Assembly: GCA_031292095.1 (NCBI GenBank)
Contig: JARLHU010000175.1
Location: forward strand, 1 to 64,000
Direction of reading: 5' to 3'
Source: Desulfosporosinus sp.
GTDB taxonomy: Bacteria; Bacillota; Desulfitobacteriia; Desulfitobacteriales; Desulfitobacteriaceae
Length of the DNA stretch: 64,000 nt
This document shows, piece after piece, positions 35,597-44,294 of the stretch. Position numbers and translations under genes: made by a program. The notes under the pieces were generated by a model, which saw only the letters and a program-made list of their open reading frames with translations, did no database searches and was not told the origin of the DNA. The first letter of the stretch is position 1; each line of letters starts with the position of its first letter.

Positions 35597-36232
35597 TTAT
35601 AGTCGGCTTTGCACAACCGCCATTGTCTCAGCACAAATAATAGCCGCTTGTTCGAATAGTCTTGTTCGTTCGGCCAGTACCCTCTCTTTATATCCCTCAT
35701 CTTTAATCTGAGGAAGGTTAATATCCACGCTCAGCATCGCTGATTTCAGTGCACTCTCTGCTAAATACGCAGCTACACCGGCATCACTGATCGCTCCGGT
35801 ATTACCAATCGGAGCAAGTTGCTGCGCCAATTGCAAAACCTTAAAACAATTTTGAGCGATCCCGAGCGGAGTATTCGTGGCAGAAACTAAGACCTCTTGC
35901 AATTTCCCAGTACGCACAGTTTTTTCTTCTTCAGTGCCCTTTGGTAATTTTAAGGCAGCCATAAAATGCGAGAATTCGGCGATATCCTGACTCAATCCAG
36001 TTTTTAAGGAATTCAATAACGTTTCCGCCTGAGTCAAGATCTCTTTTACTTGAGGCTCTACTTCTTTATACTTTTCCTTACCAATCGTGAGATTAGCAAC
36101 CATGCAAGTCATCGACGCTGCTAGGGCGCCCACATAAGCGGAAACACTGCCCCCACCCGGTGTTGGAGCGGAGCTGGCAGAGACCGTTAGAAATTCTTCC
36201 GTCGTCCATTCCCATACCTTATTCATATCCAT
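35597..36232 (-). CDS. fchA: Methenyltetrahydrofolate cyclohydrolase / cyclodeaminase family
   Basis: A 211-residue protein of the formiminotransferase-cyclodeaminase C-terminal family (APTPGGGSVSAYVGALAASM near the N-terminus, DAGVAAYLAESALKSAM near the C-terminus). In acetogens and relatives FchA acts as methenyl-THF cyclohydrolase. It overlaps the folD stop by one base (TAATG), so both are translated together and serve the same THF carbon branch. Serine-cycle or histidine-linked cyclodeaminase roles are less likely in this context. Confidence 0.9.
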   Translation of the reverse strand: MDMNKVWEWTTEEFLTVSASSAPTPGGGSVSAYVGALAASMTCMVANLTIGKEKYKEVEPQVKEILTQAETLLNSLKTGLSQDIAEFSHFMAALKLPKGTEEEKTVRTGKLQEVLVSATNTPLGIAQNCFKVLQLAQQLAPIGNTGAISDAGVAAYLAESALKSAMLSVDINLPQIKDEGYKERVLAERTRLFEQAAIICAETMAVVQSRL

Positions 36233-37083
36233 TAAAGTTTTCCCCCTTGGAGAACGATTCCCTTCAGAACATTCCTCATAATCAAAGCGGTGGTCAAAGA
36301 ACCAACCCCACCTGGTACCGGAGAAATCAACGAGGCCACTTCTTGGACGTTTTCAAAATCCACATCTCCGCAAATTCCTCCGGGAATTTCGTTGATCCCA
36401 GCATCGACCACAATCACACCCGGTTTAACCATATCTTTCTTGATCATCTTAGCACGACCTACGGCGGCAATCAAAATATCGGCCTGACGAGTGAACGACC
36501 CTAAGTCTGGAGTTTTGGAGTGACAAATAGTTACGGTTGCGTTATGTTTCAAAATCAAAAAAACAAGGGGTTTGCCCACGGTTTCTCCACGACCGACGAT
36601 AACCACATGTTTTCCAGCGATCGTAACCCCAGAACGCAGAAGTAACTCGATACAACTTTGCGGAGTTGCTGGAAAAAGCCCATCTTCGCCACTCAAAATA
36701 TAGCCACGATTAATCGGATGAACTCCATCGACGTCCTTTTGAGGGAGCACGGCCGCCATAATTTTTTCTTTCGAAAGCCCTTTAGGAAGGGGGAGTTCAA
36801 TCATAATGCCATGAACTGAAGCATCCTGGTTTAGACTTTCGATCCGCTCTAATACATCGACTTCTTTGGAGTCTGCCGGCATCACAAAAAGTTCAAAGGC
36901 CATACCCATGCCCTCAGCTACTTTCTGTTTTGACCGCGCATAGACCACTGAAGCCGGATCATCCCCGACTAAAATCACCGCTAGGTTCGGTTGTACCCCT
37001 TTTGCTTTCCACTGTGCAATTTCCTGAGTAACTTCTTCTTTAAGAATTTTTGACACTGCTTTACCATCTAATAGTTGAGCCAA
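36232..37083 (-). CDS. folD: Bifunctional methylene-THF dehydrogenase / cyclohydrolase
   Basis: A 283-residue FolD. Signatures are YARSKQKVAEGMGM (with the catalytic lysine), LPLPKGLSKEKIM and the cofactor loop IVGRGETVGKPLVFLIL; the usual P-G-G-V-G-P end reads SPVPGGVGSLTTALIMRN, with S for P. TTG 37083 is chosen, 8 bases after AAAGGAG, giving the standard MAQLLDGKAV; a frame to 37134 also exists. It heads a unit with fchA. Confidence 0.94.
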   Translation of the reverse strand: MAQLLDGKAVSKILKEEVTQEIAQWKAKGVQPNLAVILVGDDPASVVYARSKQKVAEGMGMAFELFVMPADSKEVDVLERIESLNQDASVHGIMIELPLPKGLSKEKIMAAVLPQKDVDGVHPINRGYILSGEDGLFPATPQSCIELLLRSGVTIAGKHVVIVGRGETVGKPLVFLILKHNATVTICHSKTPDLGSFTRQADILIAAVGRAKMIKKDMVKPGVIVVDAGINEIPGGICGDVDFENVQEVASLISPVPGGVGSLTTALIMRNVLKGIVLQGGKL

Positions 37084-37250
37084 TTGACACACTCCTTTCA
37101 AATATACCGATCTAATTATGTAAGTTGCCCACAACTCTACACTAAGATCCCATCAAATTTCAGTACATTCTTTAATTGTTCTAGATGAATAGGCATTTTC
37201 CTTCTCAGATTATAGGAAAATAAATAGAAAAGTAAGAAAATTGCTACATG

Positions 37251-37429
37251 AGGAGGAAGTCTCTTAGCACGTTCGCACACGCTCCATTGCTATTCGCTTG
37301 ACGATAAGTCTAAAACTCAAAACCTCTGGGCTTTCTGCATGTGAACCGTTGAGTTTCTTAACGCCTGATCGTCTGCGCTCATTGACGCAATTCCGCTGAA
37401 GTGCTCTCTAAGCTAAGAAACTTCCTCCT
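37251..37429. repeat. Dispersed repeat family 1, short copy
   Basis: AGGAGGAAGTCTCTTAGC at 37251-37268 is inverted at 37412-37429 with one mismatch. The inner part shares CATTGCTATTCGCTTGACG and CTCAAAACCTC with the copy at 8067, but about 225 bp of the middle is absent. Confidence 0.7.
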
Positions 37430-37752
37430 GGCTTGGGTCGACCGGAGTTGGTACGACGAGGCGTGCAAGCAGGAATGCAACGGGGGACGGTTCTTAGTTG
37501 CATTTCTTGCCTCCAATTATCAAGAAACGCCAAAACAAAGTTTTAGCGTTTCTTTAAATCGTTTTAACCAGCTAGGAGAGGTCTTTTGGGCAAGAGAGAC
37601 CGTCAACGGAATTTGCGCAGCAAGCGCCGATGCTGAAGCGTTAAGACGAGTCTTGGTTCACATCAGGTATTACCCTGAGGTTTAGACGAGTTAGCTTCAA
37701 CATCAAGTGAGCAGCAAATGGAGTTCGGTCGAGCGGGCAAAACGACCTAGAC
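37430..37752. other. Non-coding gap between nusB and the family 1 repeat
   Basis: About 320 bp without a supported gene. It holds the right-hand extension of the family 1 repeat (GGCTTGGGTCGACCGG) and a hairpin at 37521-37553 (AAGAAACGC and GCGTTTCTT arms), which could end nusB transcription. A 94-codon plus-strand frame starting at 37401 crosses the repeat and is judged spurious. Confidence 0.5.
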
Positions 37753-38175
37753 TTATTTTCGTTCTACTTTCGAGACACTATCGACGACTCGGTCAAGAAT
37801 TCCATTAACAAACTTTGCTGATTCTTCTCCCCCAAAACGCTTTGCTAATTCGATCGCTTCGTTGAGGCTCACTCGACCTGGAATATCCGGTCGAAAAAGA
37901 ATCTCATAGGTAGCCAAACGCATTACATTCCGATCCACATTCGCCATACGACTAATGATCCAATCCTGAGCAAAGGAAGCAATCTTTTGATCAATTTCAG
38001 CCTGATGGGCGATCGTCCCGTCGACTAGTTCCTGCACAAAGGGGATACTGGCTTCGGGGACTGAAAATTCTGCGGTCCAGCGTTGAACAGCTTCCGCAGT
38101 AATTATCGGTTCTTTGGTTAAGTCCCTTTGAAAAAGCACTTGTAAGGCTGTTTCACGGGCTAATCTTCGACTCAA
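37753..38175 (-). CDS. nusB: Transcription antitermination protein NusB
   Basis: A 140-residue NusB with N-terminal ARETALQVLFQRDL and C-terminal SLNEAIELAKRFGGEESAKF. It helps antitermination of rRNA operons. TTG 38175 is chosen: AGGAGG lies 9 bases upstream, and the residues before it are not family-like. It is downstream of the asp23-amaP genes, a common neighbourhood in Firmicutes. Confidence 0.95.
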   Translation of the reverse strand: MSRRLARETALQVLFQRDLTKEPIITAEAVQRWTAEFSVPEASIPFVQELVDGTIAHQAEIDQKIASFAQDWIISRMANVDRNVMRLATYEILFRPDIPGRVSLNEAIELAKRFGGEESAKFVNGILDRVVDSVSKVERK

Positions 38176-38192
38176 AATAAAATTCCTCCTAA

Positions 38193-38247
38193 GGCACATT
38201 CAAGCAAATAACCAGTCGGTATGACTTGTTATTTCCTTTCATATGCC
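38193..38247. repeat. Dispersed repeat family 3, internally deleted copy
   Basis: Only the two inverted ends remain: GGCACATTCAAGCAAATAAC and its inverted partner ending TTCCTTTCATATGCC, in 55 bp. Full copies of 157 bp are at 59709 and 62603. Confidence 0.75.
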
Positions 38248-38495
38248 TAATATTTGCTTAAAATTCTTTCTATCCAAGCGGTGATATTCTCATGATCATC
38301 TTGGCTCTTTCCTAAGACGAACCCCACGACAACAAACAAGAATAAAACCAGTGTGCGCCAGAAACCAAGAGTCACTACCAATAAACCCAAGAAAAACCCG
38401 ACGGATGTTCCGATTAGTTTGCCCGGATGATTGCCTATGGCCCAAACCAAAAACCGTGAAATTTTCTCCATAATTTTTGACCAAAACCCACTCAT
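38247..38495 (-). CDS. DUF2273 small membrane protein
   Basis: An 82-residue protein with two membrane helices and the DUF2273 pattern HPGKLIGTSVGFFLGLLVV. DUF2273 proteins go with Asp23/Gls24 and AmaP in envelope-stress clusters; here it overlaps amaP by 4 bp (ATGA). Function is unknown, likely membrane anchoring of the Asp23 complex. Its stop codon lies at the edge of a family 3 repeat. Confidence 0.88.
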   Translation of the reverse strand: MSGFWSKIMEKISRFLVWAIGNHPGKLIGTSVGFFLGLLVVTLGFWRTLVLFLFVVVGFVLGKSQDDHENITAWIERILSKY

Positions 38496-39007
38496 CGGAC
38501 ACGTGCCGAACGGGCCTTTTCCAGACTACGCACGAGCACTTTCACCTCTGTCACTGAAATTCCTGTATAAAGCTCGACATCCTGTTTGATCTTTACTTGA
38601 AGATCTTCGGACATTTTGGGAATGAGAACACCCTGCTCAAATTGGCAAGAAACCATAATCTGAAGCCCAGTTTCACGCTCCCTTAAGCTTGATTGAACCT
38701 TTAGCACACCGGTCAAAACCATTGCGCTACGAGCAATAATTTCCTGCAAAGCATCCTGAGTAATTCGGACCTCGCCCCCTTTGGAAGACGTTAGAAACGC
38801 ACGGTCCGTGCTTTCTCTCGGTCGCACAAATAAAAGCAGGCCCAACAAAAGCAATAGTCCAGCCACAAAAGCGCTTTCTAAAGGGTTTGCTTTTAACCAC
38901 TCCAGCCCTTGAACCAGAAAAAGATAAGGAAGCACCCATCCTGTGGCCATTGCTAATAACCAAAGGGCCCCAAAGATCAGAAGGCATCCCAAAGTATAGG
39001 CAACCAT
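38492..39007 (-). CDS. amaP: Alkaline shock response membrane anchor protein AmaP
   Basis: A 171-residue protein with two N-terminal membrane helices (residues 5-25 and 45-62) and a cytosolic Asp23-like domain (GGEVRITQDALQEIIARSAM). AmaP anchors Asp23 at the membrane in Staphylococcus. It sits between asp23 and a DUF2273 gene. A strong hairpin just upstream may limit read-through from asp23. Confidence 0.88.
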   Translation of the reverse strand: MVAYTLGCLLIFGALWLLAMATGWVLPYLFLVQGLEWLKANPLESAFVAGLLLLLGLLLFVRPRESTDRAFLTSSKGGEVRITQDALQEIIARSAMVLTGVLKVQSSLRERETGLQIMVSCQFEQGVLIPKMSEDLQVKIKQDVELYTGISVTEVKVLVRSLEKARSARVR

Positions 39008-39028
39008 TTATCATCCCCTCTTTCAGAA

Positions 39029-39054
39029 ACCCCCCCTGGCATTTCCAGGGGGGG
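39029..39054 (-). terminator. C/G-rich hairpin between asp23 and amaP
   Basis: CCCCCCCTGG and CCAGGGGGGG form a 10-bp stem with a 5-base loop; on the minus strand TTTCT follows. It may be a partial terminator inside the operon. Confidence 0.55.
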
Positions 39055-39072
39055 CCAATTTTAGTCACATTT

Positions 39073-39200
39073 AAAGAAAACTTGGCTGGCGCCCGAAGAC
39101 ACTGTCTTCGCACGAATTAGCCTTCTTACAAACCTCAGCGAAGGCGACCGCCTAGTTGCACTTATGCTTAGAAAGCATATAACGTAAGTTTATACTTTCT
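39073..39200. repeat. Dispersed repeat family 2, copy B
   Basis: From AAAGAAAACTTGGCTGGCGC to GTTTATACTTTCT with the core CGCCTAGTTGCACTTATGCT. It carries about 35 bp more than copy A around a GAAGACACTGTCTTC palindrome. It lies in the 308-bp asp23-amaP gap. Confidence 0.7.
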
Positions 39201-39271
39201 GCCCTGAAATAAGATGTTATTTCATTCATCAGTGGTGCCGCGCAGTGGCATGGGGGGTCTGATAGTGCAAG

Positions 39272-39313
39272 AAAATATCCATGGCATCTTTGACTTGTAT
39301 TTTCTTTCATATG
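39272..39313. repeat. Dispersed repeat family 3, right-end fragment
   Basis: AATATCCATGGCATCTTTGA and TTTTCTTTCATATGAC match the right end of the full copies at 59709 and 62603; the left half is missing. Confidence 0.6.
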
Positions 39314-39315
39314 AC

Positions 39316-39711
39316 TTACTTCAGACGGAAGTCTTCCTCTTTAGTTTCCGGCAAAGGTTTAAAATTTACCCCTTGCACATGAATATTTGCTTCTACGACC
39401 TTTAATCCAGTCATACTTTCAATGGCTCCCTTGACCGATTCCTGCACCTTTAAGGCGACTCCAGGAATCGAGGCGCCGTACTCAACCACAATAAAGAGGT
39501 CTACGGCAACCTCATGTTCTCCGACTTCAACCTTAACCCCTTTAGACAGGTTTCTATTTCTCCCTAACATGTGGGCAAGATCTCCCACTAGACCCCCGCT
39601 CATGCCGGTTACACCCTCCACTTCAGAAGCAGCTAGTCCAGCGATAACTTCTACAACTTCATCAGCGATTCGAATAGAACCGAGGGAATTTTCCATTCCC
39701 AAGCTTTCCAT
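39316..39711 (-). CDS. Asp23/Gls24 family envelope stress protein
   Basis: A 131-residue Asp23 family protein: GSIRIADEVVEVIAGLAASE near the N-terminus and DLFIVVEYGASIPGVALKVQ in the middle. It is cytosolic and probably held at the membrane by AmaP. It lies downstream of accC, as yqhY lies beside accBC in Bacillus, where this protein links to acetyl-CoA carboxylase levels. Confidence 0.9.
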   Translation of the reverse strand: MESLGMENSLGSIRIADEVVEVIAGLAASEVEGVTGMSGGLVGDLAHMLGRNRNLSKGVKVEVGEHEVAVDLFIVVEYGASIPGVALKVQESVKGAIESMTGLKVVEANIHVQGVNFKPLPETKEEDFRLK

Positions 39712-39724
39712 GTCTTCACCCCCT

Positions 39725-39840
39725 TAATCGATGTTCGTGGTTCGATGTTCGTGGTTCGAATATCAAATATCGAACATCGCAGCAGGCATTATAGTGGTTC
39801 GTGGTTCGATATTGAATATCGAACGTCAGACATCACGTTA
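39725..39840. repeat. TTCG-rich simple repeat between asp23 and accC
   Basis: Units such as TGTTCGTGGTTCGA and AATATCGAACATCG recur; a further block is at 39975-40011. The pieces form many imperfect inverted repeats. Confidence 0.65.
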
Positions 39841-39870
39841 CCCACAATTACATGGATAAATTCAGCTAAA

Positions 39871-39901
39871 CAACAGATGGAGTTTAAAACTCCATCTGTT
39901 G
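39871..39901. terminator. Terminator downstream of accC
   Basis: CAACAGATGGAGTTT and its exact reverse complement form a 15-bp stem around one base; on the minus strand TTTAGC follows. It probably ends the accC transcript before asp23. Confidence 0.7.
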
Positions 39902-40011
39902 TAGGTTTACTTTATCCAAGTATTGTTGCTATTATAACAAATCAAGGCTGATCTGGCAAAGGCTACTATTTTGTGTTTCGAACAACGAACTACGAATATC
40001 GAACCACGAGT

Positions 40012-41358
40012 CTATTCTCCTAAAATTCGACGCTGAATAAAATTTGTATACACTTCTCCACGACGGTAGAAAGCATTATCCAATACTTTCAGATGGAACG
40101 GGATCGTTGTGTAAATTCCTTCGATGACATATTCCTCAAGGGCTCGCTTCATCCGGGCAATGGCTTCCTGCCTTGTGGCACCCCAGACAATCAATTTTCC
40201 AACCATCGAGTCATAATAAGGGGGAACTGTATAACCCTGATAGACTGCACTATCGACTCGTACTCCTGGGCCGCCCGGAACATGATAGATCTTGATTGTC
40301 CCAGGAGACGGCATAAAGTTCTTATCCGGGTTCTCCGCATTGATTCTGCACTCGATAGCCCAGCCCCGTATTTGAACATCCCTTTGGGTAAAGCCCAGCG
40401 GTTCGCCCGCTGCTAAGCGAATTTGTTCTTTAACTAAGTCAAGCCCCGTTACCAGCTCTGTGACCGGATGCTCGACCTGAATCCGTGTGTTCATTTCAAT
40501 AAAATAAAAGTTTCCGTGGCGATCCAACAAAAACTCGATCGTACCGGCATTGGAATAGTTGGCCGACTTGGCCGCTTTGACCGCTATCGCACCCATTTTT
40601 GCTCTTAACTCAGGAGTTAAAGCACTAGAAGGCGCTTCTTCTAAAAGTTTTTGATGGCGACGTTGCAAAGAACAATCTCGTTCTCCTAGGTGTACGACAG
40701 TACCATATTTGTCCCCCAAAATCTGGAATTCTATATGTCTAGGTTCTTCAACGTATTTCTCTAGATAAACCTCCGAGTTGCCAAAGGCAGCCTGAGCTTC
40801 ATTTTGGGCTGCTTGAATGGAACTTCTCAGTTCCTTGACATTTTGAGCAACCCGCATTCCTTTGCCTCCACCACCAGCTGAAGCTTTAATCAAAACGGGA
40901 TACCCGATATCTTCCGCAACCAAGGTGGCTGTTTCTTCATCAGTAATAATATCTTTAGAACCCGGTACCACCGGAACACCGGCCTCAATCATGGCTTTAC
41001 GCGCTTTGGCTTTATCCCCCATTGTTTCTATGGCTTGGGGCGATGGGCCGATAAAGGCAATACCGCACGATTCACATATCTCTGCAAAACGGGCATTTTC
41101 AGATAAAAATCCGTACCCCGGATGAATCGCATCAACGCCTGTTAATTCAGCCGCACTGATAATATTTGGAATATTGAGATAACTCTTAGCACTTGCTACT
41201 GGTCCGATGCATACTGATTCGTCTGCAGCCTTTACGTGCAGAGCTTCCCGATCTCCCTCAGAAAAAACAGCGACAGTCTGAATATCAAGTTCACGACATG
41301 CCCGAATGATGCGTAAGGCGATTTCTCCCCGATTCGCGATCAGGATTTTCTTAAACAT
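40012..41358 (-). CDS. accC: Biotin carboxylase
   Basis: A 448-residue ATP-grasp biotin carboxylase ([20 protein letters not shown] at the N-terminus, [14 protein letters not shown] glycine loop, [18 protein letters not shown] catalytic region). It carboxylates biotin on the carrier domain using bicarbonate and ATP. It follows the carboxyltransferase-biotin carrier gene by 12 bp, so it may serve pyruvate carboxylase, acetyl-CoA carboxylase, or both. Confidence 0.97.
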   Translation of the reverse strand: MFKKILIANRGEIALRIIRACRELDIQTVAVFSEGDREALHVKAADESVCIGPVASAKSYLNIPNIISAAELTGVDAIHPGYGFLSENARFAEICESCGIAFIGPSPQAIETMGDKAKARKAMIEAGVPVVPGSKDIITDEETATLVAEDIGYPVLIKASAGGGGKGMRVAQNVKELRSSIQAAQNEAQAAFGNSEVYLEKYVEEPRHIEFQILGDKYGTVVHLGERDCSLQRRHQKLLEEAPSSALTPELRAKMGAIAVKAAKSANYSNAGTIEFLLDRHGNFYFIEMNTRIQVEHPVTELVTGLDLVKEQIRLAAGEPLGFTQRDVQIRGWAIECRINAENPDKNFMPSPGTIKIYHVPGGPGVRVDSAVYQGYTVPPYYDSMVGKLIVWGATRQEAIARMKRALEEYVIEGIYTTIPFHLKVLDNAFYRRGEVYTNFIQRRILGE

Positions 41359-41370
41359 GCTATTTTCTCC

Positions 41371-41865
41371 TTATTTTTGAATGATGAACAACGGTTGACC
41401 AAATTCAACGGGTTGTCCATTTTCTACCATAATTTGGACGACTTTGCCTTCTACTTCCGACTCAATCTCATTCATCAATTTCATGGCCTCAAGTATGCAA
41501 ACTGGCTGTCCCACTTTGACCAGTTGTCCCAACTCTACATAAGGAGGTGCTTCAGGGGCTGGAGATTGATAAAACGTCCCGACCATAGGGGAAGTTATCG
41601 TTTCCGTGTTCTCCAAAAGTACCGGTACCAGTACTTTTGGCATAGCCGAAGGTGCCTCGACAACGGGTGCTGGTTGAAGCGCAGGTTGAGCAACAGCCTG
41701 GGCTGTCACTGGCTGTTGATGCGTGGAGGCCATGACCGGAACCCCGGCATACATACTTGGGCCTTTGCGAATGGATACTTTTACTCCATCACTTTCGAGA
41801 TTCAATTCACTAATTTCGGTTTCATCTATAATTTTAATCAATTCTTTAATTTCTTTTAAATTCAT
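41371..41865 (-). CDS. accB: Possible separately translated AccB (internal start of the fusion)
   Basis: ATG 41865 lies in frame inside the fusion gene (residue 486) and begins the standard AccB N-terminus MNLKEIKELIK. AAGGAGG lies 8 bases before it, the best SD in the neighbourhood. If used, a 164-residue biotin carboxyl carrier protein would be made for acetyl-CoA carboxylase in addition to the 649-residue fusion. This is inference from the site; the alternative is that the SD is a relic of a recent gene fusion. Confidence 0.55.
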   Translation of the reverse strand: MNLKEIKELIKIIDETEISELNLESDGVKVSIRKGPSMYAGVPVMASTHQQPVTAQAVAQPALQPAPVVEAPSAMPKVLVPVLLENTETITSPMVGTFYQSPAPEAPPYVELGQLVKVGQPVCILEAMKLMNEIESEVEGKVVQIMVENGQPVEFGQPLFIIQK

Positions 41866-43320
41866 TTTTGAATCCTCCTTAGACAATACGGCTGTCCATG
41901 CTTTAGACGTTTCCTTAGCTTCTTTAGTCTCCTTAGCTTCCTTGGTTTGCTTGGCTTCCTTAGTTTCTTCTCTCGGGATGACACCTATTAGTCGCCCTTC
42001 AAAAAACTTCTTAGCAACTTGAGGAAATAAGGCATAACTCATGACATCTTCAGGAGAACTAGCTAAGCCAGCACTTTCTCGTTCTGCCTTAGGTAGTCCA
42101 GGTTCCAGTTTATCAGCCGGACGCATAGTAAGCGGTTCTTCATCCCCGATGATTTTCTTTTGAATTTCTGGATCTATAGGAGCTGGGGGACGTCCATATA
42201 GACCACGAACATAGGCTTTAACTTCGCCAGGTATTAATTTATATCTTGCCCCACTTAGAACATTTAATACCGCTTGGGTTCCGACAATTTGACTGGCTGG
42301 CGTGACCAGAGGCGGATAACCCAACTCGGCTCGAACCTTTGGAATCTCATCTAACACATCATGAATGCGATCCAAGGCCTTTTGTTCTTCTAGTTGAGAA
42401 ACAAGGTTGGAGATCATCCCACCGGGAACCTGATGTTCAAACACTCTCATATCTGTAATCCGCGTCACGCCACGGTCAAAGCCGCGACTTTTGCGCAGTG
42501 CTTCAAAATACTTTGAAATATGGAACAGATGACGCAGATTTAAACCCGAATCATACTCCGTTTCCTGAAACGCCCGAACGACAGTCTCAACTGGAGGTTG
42601 ACTTGCCCCAAAAGCTAAAGGAACACTAGCGGTGTCGATAACATCCACCCCTGCTTCTGCTGCCTTTAAGTACGCACCGACGGCCATGCCACCAATATAA
42701 TGGCTATGCAAATGGATCATGATTCCTAACTCTTTTTTTAACAACGTAACTAATTCGAAGGCCTTATACGGAGCAAGTAAACCTGCCATGTCCTTAATAC
42801 AAATAGAATCAGCACCGAGTTTCACCAGTGCCGTGGCGGTTTCTAAGTAGTGTTTAGTCGTATGAACCGGGCTAATTGTATAGACAACAGACGCTTGGAC
42901 ATGCGCTCCTGCCGCTTTAGCCGCTTCCATAGGTACAACCATATTTCTAACATCATTTAAAGCATCAAAAATACGGATAATATCAATTCCATTTTTCACA
43001 CTCAGCGACACAAATTCTCGAACGACATCATCCGGGTAATGCGTATATCCTACTAAAGACTGCCCTCTTAGCAACATTTGCAGTGGTGTTTTTTTGACAT
43101 GGCTTTTAATTAGCCGTAACCGCTCCCATGGGTCCTCTCCTAAGAAACGTAAACAGACATCAAAGGTGGCTCCTCCCCATACTTCCAATGAGAAATAGCC
43201 TACCTCATCCAAATCCGCTAGGATCGGCAGCATATCCTCAGTACGCATCCGAGTGGCCCAAAGGCTCTGATGAGCATCCCTCAAGGTGGTATCCGTAATC
43301 TTGACTGGTTTCACTGCCAT
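41371..43320 (-). CDS. Pyruvate/oxaloacetate carboxyltransferase fused to biotin carrier protein
   Basis: A 649-residue fusion. Residues 1-450 are the PycB/OadA carboxyltransferase (TDTTLRDAHQSLWATRMRT, metal site with HLHSHYIGG). A repetitive linker of E-T-K-E-A units covers about 450-475. Residues 486-649 are a complete AccB: MNLKEIKELIKIIDETEISE, a proline/alanine hinge and the biotinyl domain with the biotin lysine in EAMKLMNE. The first part alone matches OadA to its usual end, so the fusion joins two normally separate genes. A strong SD precedes the AccB methionine, so free AccB may also be made. With accC next, pyruvate carboxylation is the most likely role. Confidence 0.92.
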   Translation of the reverse strand: MAVKPVKITDTTLRDAHQSLWATRMRTEDMLPILADLDEVGYFSLEVWGGATFDVCLRFLGEDPWERLRLIKSHVKKTPLQMLLRGQSLVGYTHYPDDVVREFVSLSVKNGIDIIRIFDALNDVRNMVVPMEAAKAAGAHVQASVVYTISPVHTTKHYLETATALVKLGADSICIKDMAGLLAPYKAFELVTLLKKELGIMIHLHSHYIGGMAVGAYLKAAEAGVDVIDTASVPLAFGASQPPVETVVRAFQETEYDSGLNLRHLFHISKYFEALRKSRGFDRGVTRITDMRVFEHQVPGGMISNLVSQLEEQKALDRIHDVLDEIPKVRAELGYPPLVTPASQIVGTQAVLNVLSGARYKLIPGEVKAYVRGLYGRPPAPIDPEIQKKIIGDEEPLTMRPADKLEPGLPKAERESAGLASSPEDVMSYALFPQVAKKFFEGRLIGVIPREETKEAKQTKEAKETKEAKETSKAWTAVLSKEDSKMNLKEIKELIKIIDETEISELNLESDGVKVSIRKGPSMYAGVPVMASTHQQPVTAQAVAQPALQPAPVVEAPSAMPKVLVPVLLENTETITSPMVGTFYQSPAPEAPPYVELGQLVKVGQPVCILEAMKLMNEIESEVEGKVVQIMVENGQPVEFGQPLFIIQK

Positions 43321-43495
43321 TACCCCTCTCTAGTGTTCTCCCCATCTTCGTGAATTCCTGCAAAAAACGATTTCTCATTTGTCTTCCAATCAGGAGAGAC
43401 AAGAGTAGCCTTGAATATATACTATTATTATATGGGGTCGGGATACCTTTATCAACGCAATGAACGTAAGTATACAGTATTTCATGACAAATTAG

Positions 43496-43527
43496 AAAGC
43501 TGTTACACAATCCCGTGCAACAGCTTT
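43496..43527 (-). terminator. Hairpin downstream of the CheY-like gene
   Basis: AAAGCTGTT and AACAGCTTT form a 9-bp stem, extended by CAC/GTG after one mismatch. On the minus strand TCTAATTT follows. It may end transcription before the carboxylase genes. Confidence 0.6.
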
Positions 43528-43528
43528 A

Positions 43529-43790
43529 GGCACATTCAAGAAAATAACCAGTCAGTCTGCCAGTCTATTTTGTACTAGTCAGAAAGTATAAACTAACGTT
43601 TATATACTTTCTGGAAGCATAAGTGCAACTAGGCGGCCGCCTTCGCTAGGGCTAGGCGCCAGCCAAGTTTTCTATATGTCATACTGCGTCGGCATGTTCA
43701 CCTAATAGCCCCGCTATGAGGTAAACATACCTCCTTGTCTGACGCAAAATATCCTTGGCATCTTGACTGGTTATTTTCTTTCATATGCCT
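43529..43790. repeat. Dispersed repeat family 3, copy interrupted by family 2
   Basis: The left half (GGCACATTCAAGAAAATAAC to TCTATTTTGT, 43529-43572) and right half (GTCATACTGCGTCGG to TTCATATGCC, 43678-43790) together equal the intact 157-bp copies at 59709 and 62603. The 105 bp between is a family 2 element. No gene is present in 43321-43821. Confidence 0.85.
43573..43677. repeat. Dispersed repeat family 2, copy C, inserted in a family 3 repeat
   Basis: In reverse orientation relative to copies A and B: AGAAAGTATAAAC at the left, GCATAAGTGCAACTAGGCGG in the middle and GCCAAGTTTTCT at the right. It splits a family 3 element, which shows that family 2 can move. Confidence 0.8.
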
Positions 43791-43821
43791 TACGTCTATG
43801 TGTAGCCTTAACTTCTGAAAA

Positions 43822-44193
43822 TTAACAATTGCACGGGCTTAGATGCCTAGTAACCGCCCGCAGAAGGACCTCCGGTCGAAAGGGTTTAATGACAAAATCA
43901 AGTGCACCCCGCTTTAAAGCGTCCTGTACCATACTTTCATGGGCTATAGCACTACACATAATCACCTTTGCCAATGGGTCAATCGCCAAGATTTCCACAA
44001 GCGCCGCTAAACCGTCAAGTTCTGGCATGGAAATATCCATTAACGTCAGGTCTGGTTTATCAGATCGGAAATGTTCTACGGCTTGCTGACCATTTTCAAC
44101 CTCTATGACGTCTGTTAGACCCTTGCGCGCGAGAATTTGACAAATCATTAGACGCATGAAACTTGCATCATCGGCAATAAGAATTTTGCTCAT
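43822..44193 (-). CDS. CheY-like single-domain response regulator
   Basis: A 123-residue receiver domain with no output domain: acidic pair in KILIADDASFMR, phosphoacceptor in LTLMDISMPELDG, then S in CSAIAHES and lysine in VIKPFRPE. It resembles chemotaxis CheY proteins, but no other chemotaxis genes are near; it stands alone between spoIIIAH and the carboxylase genes. ATG 44193 gives the usual MSKILIADD start; a frame to 44208 is possible. Confidence 0.85.
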   Translation of the reverse strand: MSKILIADDASFMRLMICQILARKGLTDVIEVENGQQAVEHFRSDKPDLTLMDISMPELDGLAALVEILAIDPLAKVIMCSAIAHESMVQDALKRGALDFVIKPFRPEVLLRAVTRHLSPCNC

Positions 44194-44294
44194 TCTCCGT
44201 GTCCTCACCCTTCTTGACTATCAATATCATAAATTCGCTTCGCTACCATCATTTTCCTGCCTAATAATTTAGAACTTTCTATAACTTTCTTGAT

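Noticed and set aside
37401..37685. 94-codon plus-strand frame before nusB
   Set aside because: It begins inside a family 1 repeat and its sequence follows repeat DNA; no SD is visible.
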